Assembly: GCA_016744415.1 (NCBI GenBank)
Contig: JADGEL010000003.1
Span: 1 to 64,000 of the forward strand
Length of the DNA: 64,000 nucleotides
DNA from: Flavobacteriaceae bacterium
GTDB lineage: Bacteria; Bacteroidota; Bacteroidia; Flavobacteriales; Flavobacteriaceae
Direction: 5' to 3'
In this document: in pieces, positions 35,032 to 43,548 of the stretch
Layout: each line of letters opens with the position of its first letter
Numbering within the stretch: position 1 is the stretch's first letter
Made by a program: the position numbers and the translations under genes
Notes under the pieces: generated by a model
What the model saw: only the letters and a program-made list of their open reading frames with translations
Database searches by the model: none
Told to the model about the DNA's origin: nothing

Positions 35032-35617
35032 CTGTTGCTTTCTATTGGTTAGCTGTGGTTCGTATCCATCAAAAAATGGCTTTGTTGTTGATGAAGTTTC
35101 TTATCCAACAATCTTGAATCCTTATTTTTCAAATCCTGATTTAGATTACGTTTATAAGGCTCAGATTAAAATAAGTGATAATAATTTTGGTGGAATCTTA
35201 ATTGTCAAGAAAATAAATAATCAAGAGTATAGAGTTGTATTTACTACTGAAATGGGAAATAAACTTTTTGATTTCTCTTATATAAAGGATGGTTTTAAAG
35301 TGAATTCAATCCTAAAAGAAATGGATAAAAAGATGCTTGTCAATATATTAAAAAAAGATTTCAAGGTGTTGATAGAGGAGAATCCAATGAGAATAAATTC
35401 TTTTAGAAAGAACGATTATAGTATTGTACAAGCGCACATTTATAAGAAAGATCATTATTACTTTTTTAATAAAAACAGTTTAGAAAAAATCATTAGAGCT
35501 AAAAATAGAAATGAGAATACACGTTTTATTTTTTCGAATATTCATAATGATATCATCAAAAATATTCAGATATTACACAGCAAAATTAAACTAGAAATTA
35601 CACTTACAAAGATTTGA
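35012..35617 (+). CDS. Lipoprotein of the pigment export set
   Basis: Lipoprotein signal with the Cys in FLLVSCGSYP; about 185-residue mature part, basic and beta-rich (KKINNQEYRVVFTTE, then GNKLFDFSY). It resembles the small lipoproteins that accompany the LolA-like carrier in aryl polyene loci and may receive pigment at the outer membrane, like LolB. This role is inferred; there is no catalytic motif. It overlaps the carrier gene by 20 bp. Confidence 0.75.
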   Translation: MRYLLISCCFLLVSCGSYPSKNGFVVDEVSYPTILNPYFSNPDLDYVYKAQIKISDNNFGGILIVKKINNQEYRVVFTTEMGNKLFDFSYIKDGFKVNSILKEMDKKMLVNILKKDFKVLIEENPMRINSFRKNDYSIVQAHIYKKDHYYFFNKNSLEKIIRAKNRNENTRFIFSNIHNDIIKNIQILHSKIKLEITLTKI

Positions 35618-35624
35618 TTGAATA

Positions 35625-35993
35625 ATGTTACTAAAAGATTTTTATAAAATAAACGAAATAGATACTGTTGACGAAACAACTTCGGTTACTATTAGCATTA
35701 ACCAACATCACAAGATATTTAAGGGGCATTTCCCTAACAACCCAGTAATGCCAGGAGTTTGTATGATGCAAATCATTAAAGAAATTACTGAAGGAGTTGT
35801 TGGCGCAACTTTGTTTATGGAAAAATGTTCGAATGTAAAATTCATGGCATTGATTAACCCAGATATAAATAATGTTTTAAAGTTGGTGTTGCATATTTCT
35901 GAAACCGATGGAATCATAAAAGTTAAAAACACCACCCATTTTGATGAAACCTTGGCGTTAAAGTTAGTGGCGTATTATAAGAAAGTGGGGTAG
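35625..35993 (+). CDS. 3-hydroxyacyl-ACP dehydratase
   Basis: FabZ-type hotdog of 122 residues with the complete catalytic motif: HKIFKGHFPNNPVMPGV followed by the helix MMQIIKEI. It keeps the His that the two hotdog proteins at 23510 and 23940 lack, and is thus the most likely true dehydratase of the polyene cycle. It ends the second packed gene block of the locus. Confidence 0.88.
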   Translation: MLLKDFYKINEIDTVDETTSVTISINQHHKIFKGHFPNNPVMPGVCMMQIIKEITEGVVGATLFMEKCSNVKFMALINPDINNVLKLVLHISETDGIIKVKNTTHFDETLALKLVAYYKKVG

Positions 35994-36041
35994 TTTGTTG
36001 CACCAATATAATAGTCTAACATTTATCAGCAAACCAACCCA

Positions 36042-36566
36042 ATGAAACAAATAAGACTTAAAAGCATTTCAGACACTTATTTTGACAAAGCATGGGAGCT
36101 TTATGAAGAGGCTTTTCCTCTGGAAGAAAGAAGATTGCTTGATGCCCAAGCCAAATTAATGAGTGAATCAAAGTATCATTTTGATATATTAATTGTTGAA
36201 AACCAATTGGTAGGGTTTCTATTGTGGTGGGATTTAGAAACGTATAGGTACATAGGTCATTTTGCAACATCTAAGCAACAAAGGAATATGGGGATTGGAA
36301 AAATAATTCTTGAAAAGTTTATTAGTAATCATGACAAGCCAATTTTGTTAGAGGTAGAATTACCTGAGTCTGAACTCAAACAACGCAGAATAAAATTTTA
36401 TGAACGAATAGGGTTTAAATTGAATCAACACCACTATGAATTACCAGATTTTGAAGAGAATCAGACGCCTTTGCAACTACTATTAATGACCTATCCGAAT
36501 CTAATTTCTAAAAAGGATGTAGATCAGTTTGTAAAGAATTGTCATCCCGTAATTTTTGATATATAA
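36042..36566 (+). CDS. GNAT-family N-acetyltransferase
   Basis: 174 residues with the GNAT core: FLLWWDLETYRYIGHFATSK (beta4) and the acetyl-CoA loop RNMGIGKIILEKF, then ILLEVELPE and RIKFYERIGFK. It starts 48 bp after the dehydratase. It is not a known flexirubin gene, so probably a resident or inserted gene; substrate unknown. Confidence 0.85.
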   Translation: MKQIRLKSISDTYFDKAWELYEEAFPLEERRLLDAQAKLMSESKYHFDILIVENQLVGFLLWWDLETYRYIGHFATSKQQRNMGIGKIILEKFISNHDKPILLEVELPESELKQRRIKFYERIGFKLNQHHYELPDFEENQTPLQLLLMTYPNLISKKDVDQFVKNCHPVIFDI

Positions 36567-36580
36567 TCCAACCAAATAAG

Positions 36581-37069
36581 ATGTTCCTAAGAATAGAAAA
36601 TTCACACAAAAAGAAACTTGTTGGTTTGCAGCGTAAAATGACTTTTGAAAGTATTCCACAAGAAACTGTGGTTTTATGGAAACAATTTATGCCGTTAAGA
36701 AAACATATCACCAATACAGTAGACGCTAATTTTTATTCATTGCAAGTATATGATAGCCTTTTAAAAATACAAGAAGTTAAAGGCACAGATGAATTTACAA
36801 AGTGGGCATTGGTAGAGGTTATCAATTTTGAGAATGTTCAGAATACTATGGAATCATTTGAATTAGATGGTGGTTTGTACGCAGTTTTTCTTCACAAAGG
36901 TTTGGGGAGTGAGTTTGCAAAAACAATGAATTATATTTTTAGAGAATGGTTGCCGAAATCTGACTATACACTTGACCATCGTCCACATTTTGAGTTGTTG
37001 GGTGCAAAGTATAAAAATAACGATCCTAGCTCAGAAGAAGAAGTTTGGATTCCTATAAAAGAAAAATAA
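36581..37069 (+). CDS. GyrI-like small-molecule-binding protein
   Basis: Stand-alone GyrI-like / AraC effector-binding domain, 162 residues. It has the two pseudo-symmetric halves: KKLVGLQRKMTFESIPQ and GGLYAVFLHKG, ending in HFELLGAKYK. No DNA-binding domain. Such proteins bind hydrophobic or cationic small molecules. It follows the GNAT gene by 14 bp and may be co-expressed with it. Confidence 0.8.
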   Translation: MFLRIENSHKKKLVGLQRKMTFESIPQETVVLWKQFMPLRKHITNTVDANFYSLQVYDSLLKIQEVKGTDEFTKWALVEVINFENVQNTMESFELDGGLYAVFLHKGLGSEFAKTMNYIFREWLPKSDYTLDHRPHFELLGAKYKNNDPSSEEEVWIPIKEK

Positions 37070-37082
37070 ATTAGTTGATAAT

Positions 37083-37123
37083 GCGATTCCGACAAAGTGA
37101 CAGTTGAAGCGACGAGGAATCTC
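37083..37123 (-). repeat. Dispersed flavobacterial intergenic repeat
   Basis: On the minus strand it reads GAGATTCCTCGTCGCTTCA and on to CGGAATCGCA. GATTCC at 37085 and GGAATC at 37116 can pair. It looks like the small intergenic repeats that occur many times in flavobacterial genomes; no second copy lies in this window. Confidence 0.4.
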
Positions 37124-37128
37124 ATATT

Positions 37129-37161
37129 TTGTAGAAAATTATAAATAAAATAGTATCTTGG
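37129..37161 (+). promoter_or_regulatory. Candidate promoter of the triplicated leader
   Basis: TTG at 37129-37131 and TATCTTGG at 37154-37161 (one mismatch to TAnnTTTG) with a 22-bp spacer. Transcription would start near 37166, right at the first leader unit. The promoter is not repeated inside the later units. Confidence 0.4.
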
Positions 37162-37165
37162 GCAC

Positions 37166-37254
37166 ATGAACCGAGCATGCTAAAAAGTTATCATTTATTG
37201 GGAATGGTTTATAGCGATTAGCATGTGACCTATTTAATAAAATAATAAAGACAC
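37166..37254 (+). ncRNA. Conserved structured leader, copy B1
   Basis: Outer stem GCATGCTA with TAGCATGT (8 bp, one G-U), inner hairpin ATCATT/AATGGT, conserved ATAGCGA, A-rich tail ending ACAC before the next ATG. A mini-ORF MNRAC-stop opens at the first base. Same family as copies before darA and ackA. Confidence 0.6.
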
Positions 37255-37343
37255 ATGAACCGAGCATGCTAAAAAATTATCATTTATTGAGAATGATTTA
37301 TAGCGATTAGCATGTGACCTATTTAATAAAATAATAAAGACAC
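37255..37343 (+). ncRNA. Conserved structured leader, copy B2
   Basis: As B1, with the inner hairpin ATCATT/AATGAT fully Watson-Crick. Mini-ORF MNRAC-stop conserved. Confidence 0.6.
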
Positions 37344-37432
37344 ATGAACCGAGCATGCTAAAAAGTTATCATTTATTGAGAATGATTTATAGCGATTAGC
37401 ATGTGACCTATTTAATAAAATAATAAAGACAC
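37344..37432 (+). ncRNA. Conserved structured leader, copy B3
   Basis: As B2 apart from one base; its tail runs directly into the ATG at 37433. Mini-ORF MNRAC-stop conserved. Confidence 0.6.
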
Positions 37433-37927
37433 ATGAAACTTAGCATTTTAATAATTAGTCTTTTTGTAACAGTTATCAATTTTGATATTGAAGAAATAAG
37501 AGCATTGTACAAACAAACGGATGGCTCTAAGGACAATACAATTGTGTTGTTTAATAAATTGCAGTCCGTATCAGAAAAAGATGGGAATGTGTTGTTGGCC
37601 TATAAAGGAGCTTCAACAGCAATGAAAGGGAGGTTTGAAAAAGGCGCAAAGCAAAAAACAACTATTTTTAAAGAAGGCATTGCTTTGGTTGAAACAGCTT
37701 TGCTTAAAGAACCTAAAAATCTGGAAATTCGATTTATACGTTTGAGTATCCAACAGAACTCTCCAAAGCTTTTAAAGTATAAGAAAAACATTGATGAAGA
37801 TAAGAATTTCATTTTGTCTAATTATGAAAAAATTAAATCTAACAAACTTAGAAACTACATAAAAGACTATATTTTAAATTCAGATAATTTTACTGACGAC
37901 GAAAAAAGAGTAACTTCACAACCTTAA
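37433..37927 (+). CDS. Exported helical protein of unknown function
   Basis: 164 residues. The N-terminus is a short hydrophobic signal-like segment (about 1-17); the rest is charged and all-helical, with TPR-like helices (LLAYKGASTAMKGRF, then GIALVETALLKEPKNLEIRF) and a conserved-looking NSPKLLKYKKNI turn. No enzyme motif. Three tandem copies of the conserved leader stand directly upstream. It lies 9 bp before the glycosyltransferase-DUF2062 gene and starts the third gene block of the pigment locus. Confidence 0.75.
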   Translation: MKLSILIISLFVTVINFDIEEIRALYKQTDGSKDNTIVLFNKLQSVSEKDGNVLLAYKGASTAMKGRFEKGAKQKTTIFKEGIALVETALLKEPKNLEIRFIRLSIQQNSPKLLKYKKNIDEDKNFILSNYEKIKSNKLRNYIKDYILNSDNFTDDEKRVTSQP

Positions 37928-37936
37928 TTATTAGCT

Positions 37937-39127
37937 GTGATTGTGACTAACCATCAAGAAATTTTGACCGAGCTTTCTGATTTAAAATGCTGCGTTTTAA
38001 TTCCTACTTATAATAATGAAAAGACACTACAAAAAGTAATTGAGTCTGTCTTGGCATATACATCAAATGCTATTATAATTAACGATGGGAGTACAGACTC
38101 CACTTCTAATATTTTAGAAATCTTTCCAAATCTTTCACAAATACATTTTCAAAAAAATAAAGGAAAGGGAATGGCATTAAGAGCAGGTTTTAAAAAAGCT
38201 TTTTCTGATGGATTTGACTATGCAATTACAATTGATTCTGATGGGCAGCACTATGCTGACGACATTCCTATATTTGTTAATGAACTTAAAAAAAATGAAA
38301 AAACCTTATTAATTGGCTCACGTAATATGGCACATAAATCTGTTCCCAAAAACAGTAGTTTTGGAAACAAGTTTTCTAATTTTTGGTTTTGGGCTGAGAC
38401 AGGAATTAAACTTAATGACACACAATCTGGTTTTAGGTTATATCCATTAAAAGTGATGGATGAGATTCCGTTCTATACATCAAAGTTCGAGTTTGAAATT
38501 GAGTCCATTGTAAAAGCATCTTGGAGAGGAGTAGAGGTGAAAAATGTACCGATTAAGGTGTTGTATAATGACGAACGTGTTTCACATTTTAGGCCCTATA
38601 AAGACTTTGTTCGAATTAGCGTTTTAAATACTTGGCTGATTTTGGTTGCTTTGTTGTATATAAAACCGCGAGACCTTTTTAGAAAGATGCGTAAAAAAGG
38701 TTTCAAGAAATTTTTTGTAGAAAATGTATTAAAAAGTAATGACAGTCCGAAGAAAAAATCAATCTCAATAGCTTTGGGAGTCTTTTTAGGGCTGACTCCT
38801 TTTTGGGGTTTTCAGGGTATTTTAAGCTTGTCATTAGCAGCGGTTTTTAAATTGAATAAAGCTATTGCTTTTGCATTTTCTAACATTAGCATTCCGCCAT
38901 TAATCCCTTTTATTATCTATGGAAGTTTAGAATTAGGAGGATTAGTTTTTGGCACCGAAATAAAAATTGATTTTGACAATATTGTTGAAAATGTTAAATT
39001 GCTAAAACAAGTAAAAGAGTTTTTAGTAGGTAGCTTTATCTTAGCAACATTAGTATCTATCTTATTTGGTACAATAAGTTATTTGTATTTAACTTTAAGA
39101 GCAAAACGCATGCATGAACATATTTAA
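37937..39127 (+). CDS. Family 2 glycosyltransferase fused to DUF2062
   Basis: The N-terminal GT2 domain (about 15-230) has VLIPTYNNEKTLQKVIESV, then IINDGSTDST and the DxD-type TIDSDGQH. The C-terminal part (about 265-390) is a DUF2062 membrane domain with GVFLGLTPFWGFQG and several helices. Start GTG (37937); no ATG is available before the GT2 fold. Such fusions stand in aryl polyene and DAR loci next to the MMPL gene. The acceptor may be a lipid or pigment head group. It overlaps the MMPL gene by 14 bp. Confidence 0.87.
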   Translation: MIVTNHQEILTELSDLKCCVLIPTYNNEKTLQKVIESVLAYTSNAIIINDGSTDSTSNILEIFPNLSQIHFQKNKGKGMALRAGFKKAFSDGFDYAITIDSDGQHYADDIPIFVNELKKNEKTLLIGSRNMAHKSVPKNSSFGNKFSNFWFWAETGIKLNDTQSGFRLYPLKVMDEIPFYTSKFEFEIESIVKASWRGVEVKNVPIKVLYNDERVSHFRPYKDFVRISVLNTWLILVALLYIKPRDLFRKMRKKGFKKFFVENVLKSNDSPKKKSISIALGVFLGLTPFWGFQGILSLSLAAVFKLNKAIAFAFSNISIPPLIPFIIYGSLELGGLVFGTEIKIDFDNIVENVKLLKQVKEFLVGSFILATLVSILFGTISYLYLTLRAKRMHEHI

Positions 39128-42100
39128 TAAGCTATATTATTTTTTTGAGCATAAGAAAATTGTGTTCGTTGTATTACTCATATTGCTGCTTGGTGGTTTG
39201 TTATCCATTTCTTTTCAGTTGAATTTAGAAGAAGATATCACCAAATTGATTCCGCAGTCCGAAAAAACAAAAACACTTAATAAGGTATTAAATAACACCA
39301 ATTTTTCTGATAAAATTGTACTAAATATAGCGATAGACTCTGAAGGTAATCCAGATGATTTAACAGCATATGCATCAGAAATTGTCGATAGTCTACAAAA
39401 CTCATGTAATGAATACCTACTTAGTATTCAAGGTCAAATACCTGATGATGATATTACACAAACGCTTGATTTTATGTATAATAATTTACCTCTATTTTTA
39501 GAGGAGGTTGATTATCAACACTTAAATGATAGACTTTCAAAAGATAGTATTACTGCTTTGGTTGAGTCTAATTACAAAACCTTGATTTCACCAAGTGGGC
39601 TGATAGCAAAAAAACTGATTCGTAAGGATCCTTTTGGATTGTCATTTAGAGGTTTAAGGAAATTAGAAGCATTAAAAATATCTGATGACTTTGAAATGTA
39701 TAACGGTTATTTATTGGCAAATAACAAACAGAACTTATTGTTATTTTTAAATCCCGCTTTACCAACAAATGATACTGATGCTAATAAAGAATTTGTAGAA
39801 AAACTATATAGTATATCTTCATCTTTAAATTCAAAATATCAAACAAAGGCAAGAAGCGAATATTATGGTTCAACGGTAATTGCAGTGTCAAATGCCACAC
39901 AAATAAAAACCGATATTCAATTTACGGTGAGTATAGCACTTACTATTTTATTATTGATTCTTATCTTTTTTTATAAGCGTATTACAGTTCCAATATTGTT
40001 ATTTGTGCCTACCGCATTAGGTGCTTTAACTGCCATTGCTTCTCTGCACTTTATTAGAGAGAGTATTTCGGCAATTTCATTGGGGATTGGTTCTATTTTA
40101 TTGGGAATTACTCTAGATTACTCACTGCATATTTTAACACACTATCGTAATAATAATGATGTAAGCCAACTTTATAAAGATGTAACAAAACCCATTTTAA
40201 TGAGTAGTATTACTACTGCAGTTGCTTTTTTATGTTTGTTACTGTTAAAGTCGCAAGCGCTTCAAGACTTAGGAATTTTTGCAGCAATTAGTGTTGTTTC
40301 AACCTCGCTATTTGCGTTGGTTGTCATTCCTCTTTTATACAAGCCAAAGACAATTAAAACATCCGATTCTAAGAATGTCATTGAGTGTATTGCTAATTAC
40401 CAATTTAGTAAAAATAGAATTTTGTTGGTAGCTTTAGGATTGCTGGTGGTTGTTAGTTTCTTCACTTCCAAAAAAGTCTTTTTTAATAAGGACTTGAATA
40501 ATATGAATTATCAAAGTGAAGAAATTCTTGAGGCACAAAACAATTTGAATGATATCTTAAAGCTATCCTCAAAATCTGTTTATGTAGTTGCTTATGGTGA
40601 TGATTTAAATTCTGTGCTAGAAACGAATACTATTATTAATGATTCATTAGAAATAGAACAATCAGCAAATCAAATTTTGCAATACAATTCTAACGGAGCG
40701 ATTGTTTTATCAACCAAAAGTCAACAAGAAAAAATTAATAGGTGGAATTCCTTTTTCACCCCAGAGGTTAAATCAACTTTAAAAAATAATTTGATTGATA
40801 GTGGTAAGGTCGTTGGATTTAAAGCATCTACATATCAAACATTTTATAATTTATTAGATAAAAAATTTAAACCAATTGGTTTAGAAGAGTATGCAGCAGT
40901 CAATGCTTTTTTAACGGATGAATTCATAGCTGATAATATAGAATTGAAAACGGTAGTCACTTTAGTAAAGTTAGAAAAAGGTCAAAAAGCAGCATTAGAA
41001 TCAGTTATTAAAAAAATACCAAATGCATTGCTTATTGATAGAAAGTCAATAAGCGAAACTTTTTTAGGAGGTTTACGTGACGATTTTTCAAACTTAGTTA
41101 AATACTCATTTATAGCGGTGTTTCTAATCATTTTAGCCTTCTTTAAGAATATTGAATTAACCTTACTAACGACTATTCCTATTGCTGTTACTTGGTTTTT
41201 AACTTTAGGAGTCATGGGCATTTTTGGCATTGAATTCACTATTTTTAATGTCATTATTTCAACCTTTATATTTGGGCTCGGTGTTGATTACAGTATTTTT
41301 ATCACCAACGGTTTGGTAAAAGATTATACAAAAGGTACCAAAGAAATTACTACTTATAAAGTGTCAATTATTCTATCCGTTATTACAACCATTTTAGGGG
41401 TTGGAGTTTTAATTTTCGCTAAACATCCAGCACTTAAGTCAATCTCTGCATTGTGTTTAATTGGAATCTCAATAACGCTATTTGTATCGTTTACGATTCA
41501 GCCATTGCTGTTTAGAATTTTTGTGAGTGGGAGAGCTAAAAAAGGATTTTCACCAATTAAATTGAGAGTTTTTATTACTTCAACAATTTCATTAATTGTA
41601 TATGGTTTGGGTGGGATTTTATTATCGCTCTTTAGTATTACGTTATTGCAATTGATTCCAATATCAAAAATGAGAAAGAACAAATGGCTACATAAAAATT
41701 CTGCACAATTGGTGCGTTGGGTTTTATATTCTAATCCATTTGTAAAAAAGAGGGTTGTAAATACTGTTAATGAAACATTTGATGAGCCTGCAATTATTAT
41801 TTCAAATCATTCGTCATCACTAGATACTTTAACTATGGGATTGCTAACTCACAAGGTTATTTATTTGGTAAATGATTGGGTGTATAAGTCACCAATATTC
41901 GGAATTTTAGCACGTGTATTAGGCTTTTATCCGGTTTCTGATGGGGTAAATAATAGTACAAAGCATTTGCAAAGTAAAGTTGATGAAGGATACTCGTTAG
42001 TTATATTTCCTGAGGCAAAAAGATCCTTATCAAACAAAATAGGAAGATTTCATAAAGGAGCATTTTATTTACAGCAACAATTAAAAATTGATATTCTGCC

Positions 42101-42806
42101 AGTATATATGCATGGGAATTCTGAAACTATGCCAAAGAATGATTTTATGATTCATGATGGTAATTTAACCGTAACAGTTGGTGAAAGAATTAAATATGAC
42201 AATGATAGTTTTGGGACTACTGATAGAGAGCGTACCAAGAAAATATCTAAATATTATAAAAATGAGTTTTTAAAATTGAGAAAAATTTATGAAGATGAAA
42301 ATTATTTTAAACGAATATTAGTATCAAACTATTTGTTTAAAGAAGGAAAGTTATTTGATAAAGTAAAATCAGATTTTGATTTGTACAAAACTAAATATCA
42401 CAAGTTGAATCAGATGATACCAATGAAATGTAATTTGCTGCATATATGCGATGACCTTGGGCAATTAGATATTTTACTTATTTCTAAATCAAAAGATAGA
42501 AAAACCATTTCTTTTATTGAAGATAAATCTAAAAGAACAATTGCAGAGAACAGCTATGTAAATACACACAGAAAGGTAAATTACATCAATAGTATTGACG
42601 CAAAAAAAATATTTGGAATTGATATACTATTGATTTCTACTTTAAATGGAATCGAAAATTTCAAGCAAATAAATTTGAATGTATTTAAAACAATAATCCT
42701 ATTCAATAAAAAAAATCAAAGAATTGAAACTCTAAATGTTAGCTCTAATTTTGATAAAGCTATTACGTATAAACATTTACAAACAAATCCTATTTGGAAA
42801 AATTAA
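39114..42806 (+). CDS. MMPL-type exporter fused to PlsC acyltransferase and a methyltransferase-like tail
   Basis: 1230 residues. The N-terminal ~810 residues are an RND/MMPL transporter: a helix near 15-35, a periplasmic domain, a helix bundle near 270-415, then the same pattern again near 660-805. Next (about 860-1060) comes a PlsC acyltransferase with SNHSSSLDTL (HxxxxD) and FPEAKRS. The last ~150 residues resemble a degenerate SAM-methyltransferase Rossmann fold (LLHICDDLGQLDILLISK) without a clear SAM loop. Trifunctional proteins of this order are known from aryl polyene/DAR loci. Probably it acylates and exports a lipid-like intermediate. It overlaps the GT2 gene upstream. Confidence 0.88.
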   Translation: MNIFNKLYYFFEHKKIVFVVLLILLLGGLLSISFQLNLEEDITKLIPQSEKTKTLNKVLNNTNFSDKIVLNIAIDSEGNPDDLTAYASEIVDSLQNSCNEYLLSIQGQIPDDDITQTLDFMYNNLPLFLEEVDYQHLNDRLSKDSITALVESNYKTLISPSGLIAKKLIRKDPFGLSFRGLRKLEALKISDDFEMYNGYLLANNKQNLLLFLNPALPTNDTDANKEFVEKLYSISSSLNSKYQTKARSEYYGSTVIAVSNATQIKTDIQFTVSIALTILLLILIFFYKRITVPILLFVPTALGALTAIASLHFIRESISAISLGIGSILLGITLDYSLHILTHYRNNNDVSQLYKDVTKPILMSSITTAVAFLCLLLLKSQALQDLGIFAAISVVSTSLFALVVIPLLYKPKTIKTSDSKNVIECIANYQFSKNRILLVALGLLVVVSFFTSKKVFFNKDLNNMNYQSEEILEAQNNLNDILKLSSKSVYVVAYGDDLNSVLETNTIINDSLEIEQSANQILQYNSNGAIVLSTKSQQEKINRWNSFFTPEVKSTLKNNLIDSGKVVGFKASTYQTFYNLLDKKFKPIGLEEYAAVNAFLTDEFIADNIELKTVVTLVKLEKGQKAALESVIKKIPNALLIDRKSISETFLGGLRDDFSNLVKYSFIAVFLIILAFFKNIELTLLTTIPIAVTWFLTLGVMGIFGIEFTIFNVIISTFIFGLGVDYSIFITNGLVKDYTKGTKEITTYKVSIILSVITTILGVGVLIFAKHPALKSISALCLIGISITLFVSFTIQPLLFRIFVSGRAKKGFSPIKLRVFITSTISLIVYGLGGILLSLFSITLLQLIPISKMRKNKWLHKNSAQLVRWVLYSNPFVKKRVVNTVNETFDEPAIIISNHSSSLDTLTMGLLTHKVIYLVNDWVYKSPIFGILARVLGFYPVSDGVNNSTKHLQSKVDEGYSLVIFPEAKRSLSNKIGRFHKGAFYLQQQLKIDILPVYMHGNSETMPKNDFMIHDGNLTVTVGERIKYDNDSFGTTDRERTKKISKYYKNEFLKLRKIYEDENYFKRILVSNYLFKEGKLFDKVKSDFDLYKTKYHKLNQMIPMKCNLLHICDDLGQLDILLISKSKDRKTISFIEDKSKRTIAENSYVNTHRKVNYINSIDAKKIFGIDILLISTLNGIENFKQINLNVFKTIILFNKKNQRIETLNVSSNFDKAITYKHLQTNPIWKN

Positions 42807-42850
42807 GGATATGCCTTATTTTCGCCATTAAACTAATAAACAAAATTAAG

Positions 42851-43447
42851 ATGAAAAAAGTATTATTTATTGCTGTATTTGCAGCTTTCGGATTTATTGG
42901 GATCAATGCCCAAGAGAATGATGATAAAAGTGATTTTAATGAAGTAGTAGAAATGGCAAAAGGTGGAGGTTTTTATGTAGGTGCTAATATTGGCGTGCCA
43001 TTGAGTGGAGCTGGAGATTTAGCTTCTTTTAATTTTGGGTTTGATATAGCCTATTTATTCGAAGTAATTCCTAACTTAGAAGTAGGAGGGTTACTAGGGT
43101 ATTCACATTTTATTGGAGACGGTACATATATTTATAATGGAGATGGAGGTACGTTTATAAGGGATTATAAAGATGCTAGTTTTTTACCAATAGCTGCATC
43201 TGCAAGATATAATTTTAATGATTATCAATTTTTTGCTGGCTTAGATACTGGTTTTGCAATTAACTTGTCTGGAGATGCTGATAGTGGGTTTTATATTCGT
43301 CCAAAGTTTGGTTATAGATTAGGAGCAATTACTTTAATAGGCTCATTTACCTCCATTTCTGGTGGCTCTAACTATAATAGTAATTTAACTACAGTTTCAG
43401 TAAGCGGATTTACAACAGCCAATGTTGGAATAGAATATGGATTTTAA
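42851..43447 (+). CDS. Outer-membrane beta-barrel protein
   Basis: Signal peptide (about 1-20), then an OmpA/OmpW-like eight-strand barrel of about 175 residues with repeated Gly/aromatic strands (FYVGANIGVPLSG, LEVGGLLGYSHFIG) and a C-terminal GIEYGF, the aromatic end that the Bam complex needs. The ATG at 42851 was chosen over an upstream start at 42794 because it begins the signal peptide. A terminator follows. A role in the pigment locus is possible but not shown. Confidence 0.85.
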   Translation: MKKVLFIAVFAAFGFIGINAQENDDKSDFNEVVEMAKGGGFYVGANIGVPLSGAGDLASFNFGFDIAYLFEVIPNLEVGGLLGYSHFIGDGTYIYNGDGGTFIRDYKDASFLPIAASARYNFNDYQFFAGLDTGFAINLSGDADSGFYIRPKFGYRLGAITLIGSFTSISGGSNYNSNLTTVSVSGFTTANVGIEYGF

Positions 43448-43463
43448 ATTAAATAAAATATTT

Positions 43464-43497
43464 AAAAGCGAAAGCAATGCTTTCGCTTTTTTTATGC
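43464..43497 (+). terminator. Intrinsic terminator after the barrel gene
   Basis: AAAAGCGAAAGC (43464-43475) pairs with GCTTTCGCTTTT (43479-43490), 12 bp with a 3-nt loop, followed by a T run. It ends the block that starts near 37150. Confidence 0.85.
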
Positions 43498-43548
43498 TCT
43501 AAATTTTGGTATTTTTACTTTGTTAATTTTACTACAAAATTTATCCTT

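Larger units (their letters stand above)
37166..37432 (+). repeat. Three 89-bp tandem copies of the leader element
   Basis: Three head-to-tail units start at 37166, 37255 and 37344; the gene's own ATGAA at 37433 is in phase with them, 89 bp after the third unit start. Units 2 and 3 differ by one base. Unit 1 differs mainly in the inner hairpin, where AATGGT replaces AATGAT and keeps pairing by a G-U. This fills the 363-bp stretch without a gene (37070-37432). Confidence 0.95.

Noticed and set aside
36042-37069. GNAT and GyrI-like genes as pigment genes
   Set aside because: Neither family has a known step in flexirubin synthesis; they are probably bystanders within the locus.
37166-37432. Three regular repeats that could be read as a CRISPR array
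   Set aside because: The units are contiguous 89-bp copies without unique spacers, and there is no cas gene; they match single leaders elsewhere in the window.
42794-42850. Upstream start of the outer-membrane barrel gene
   Set aside because: The extra 19 residues precede a complete signal peptide and overlap the end of the MMPL gene.
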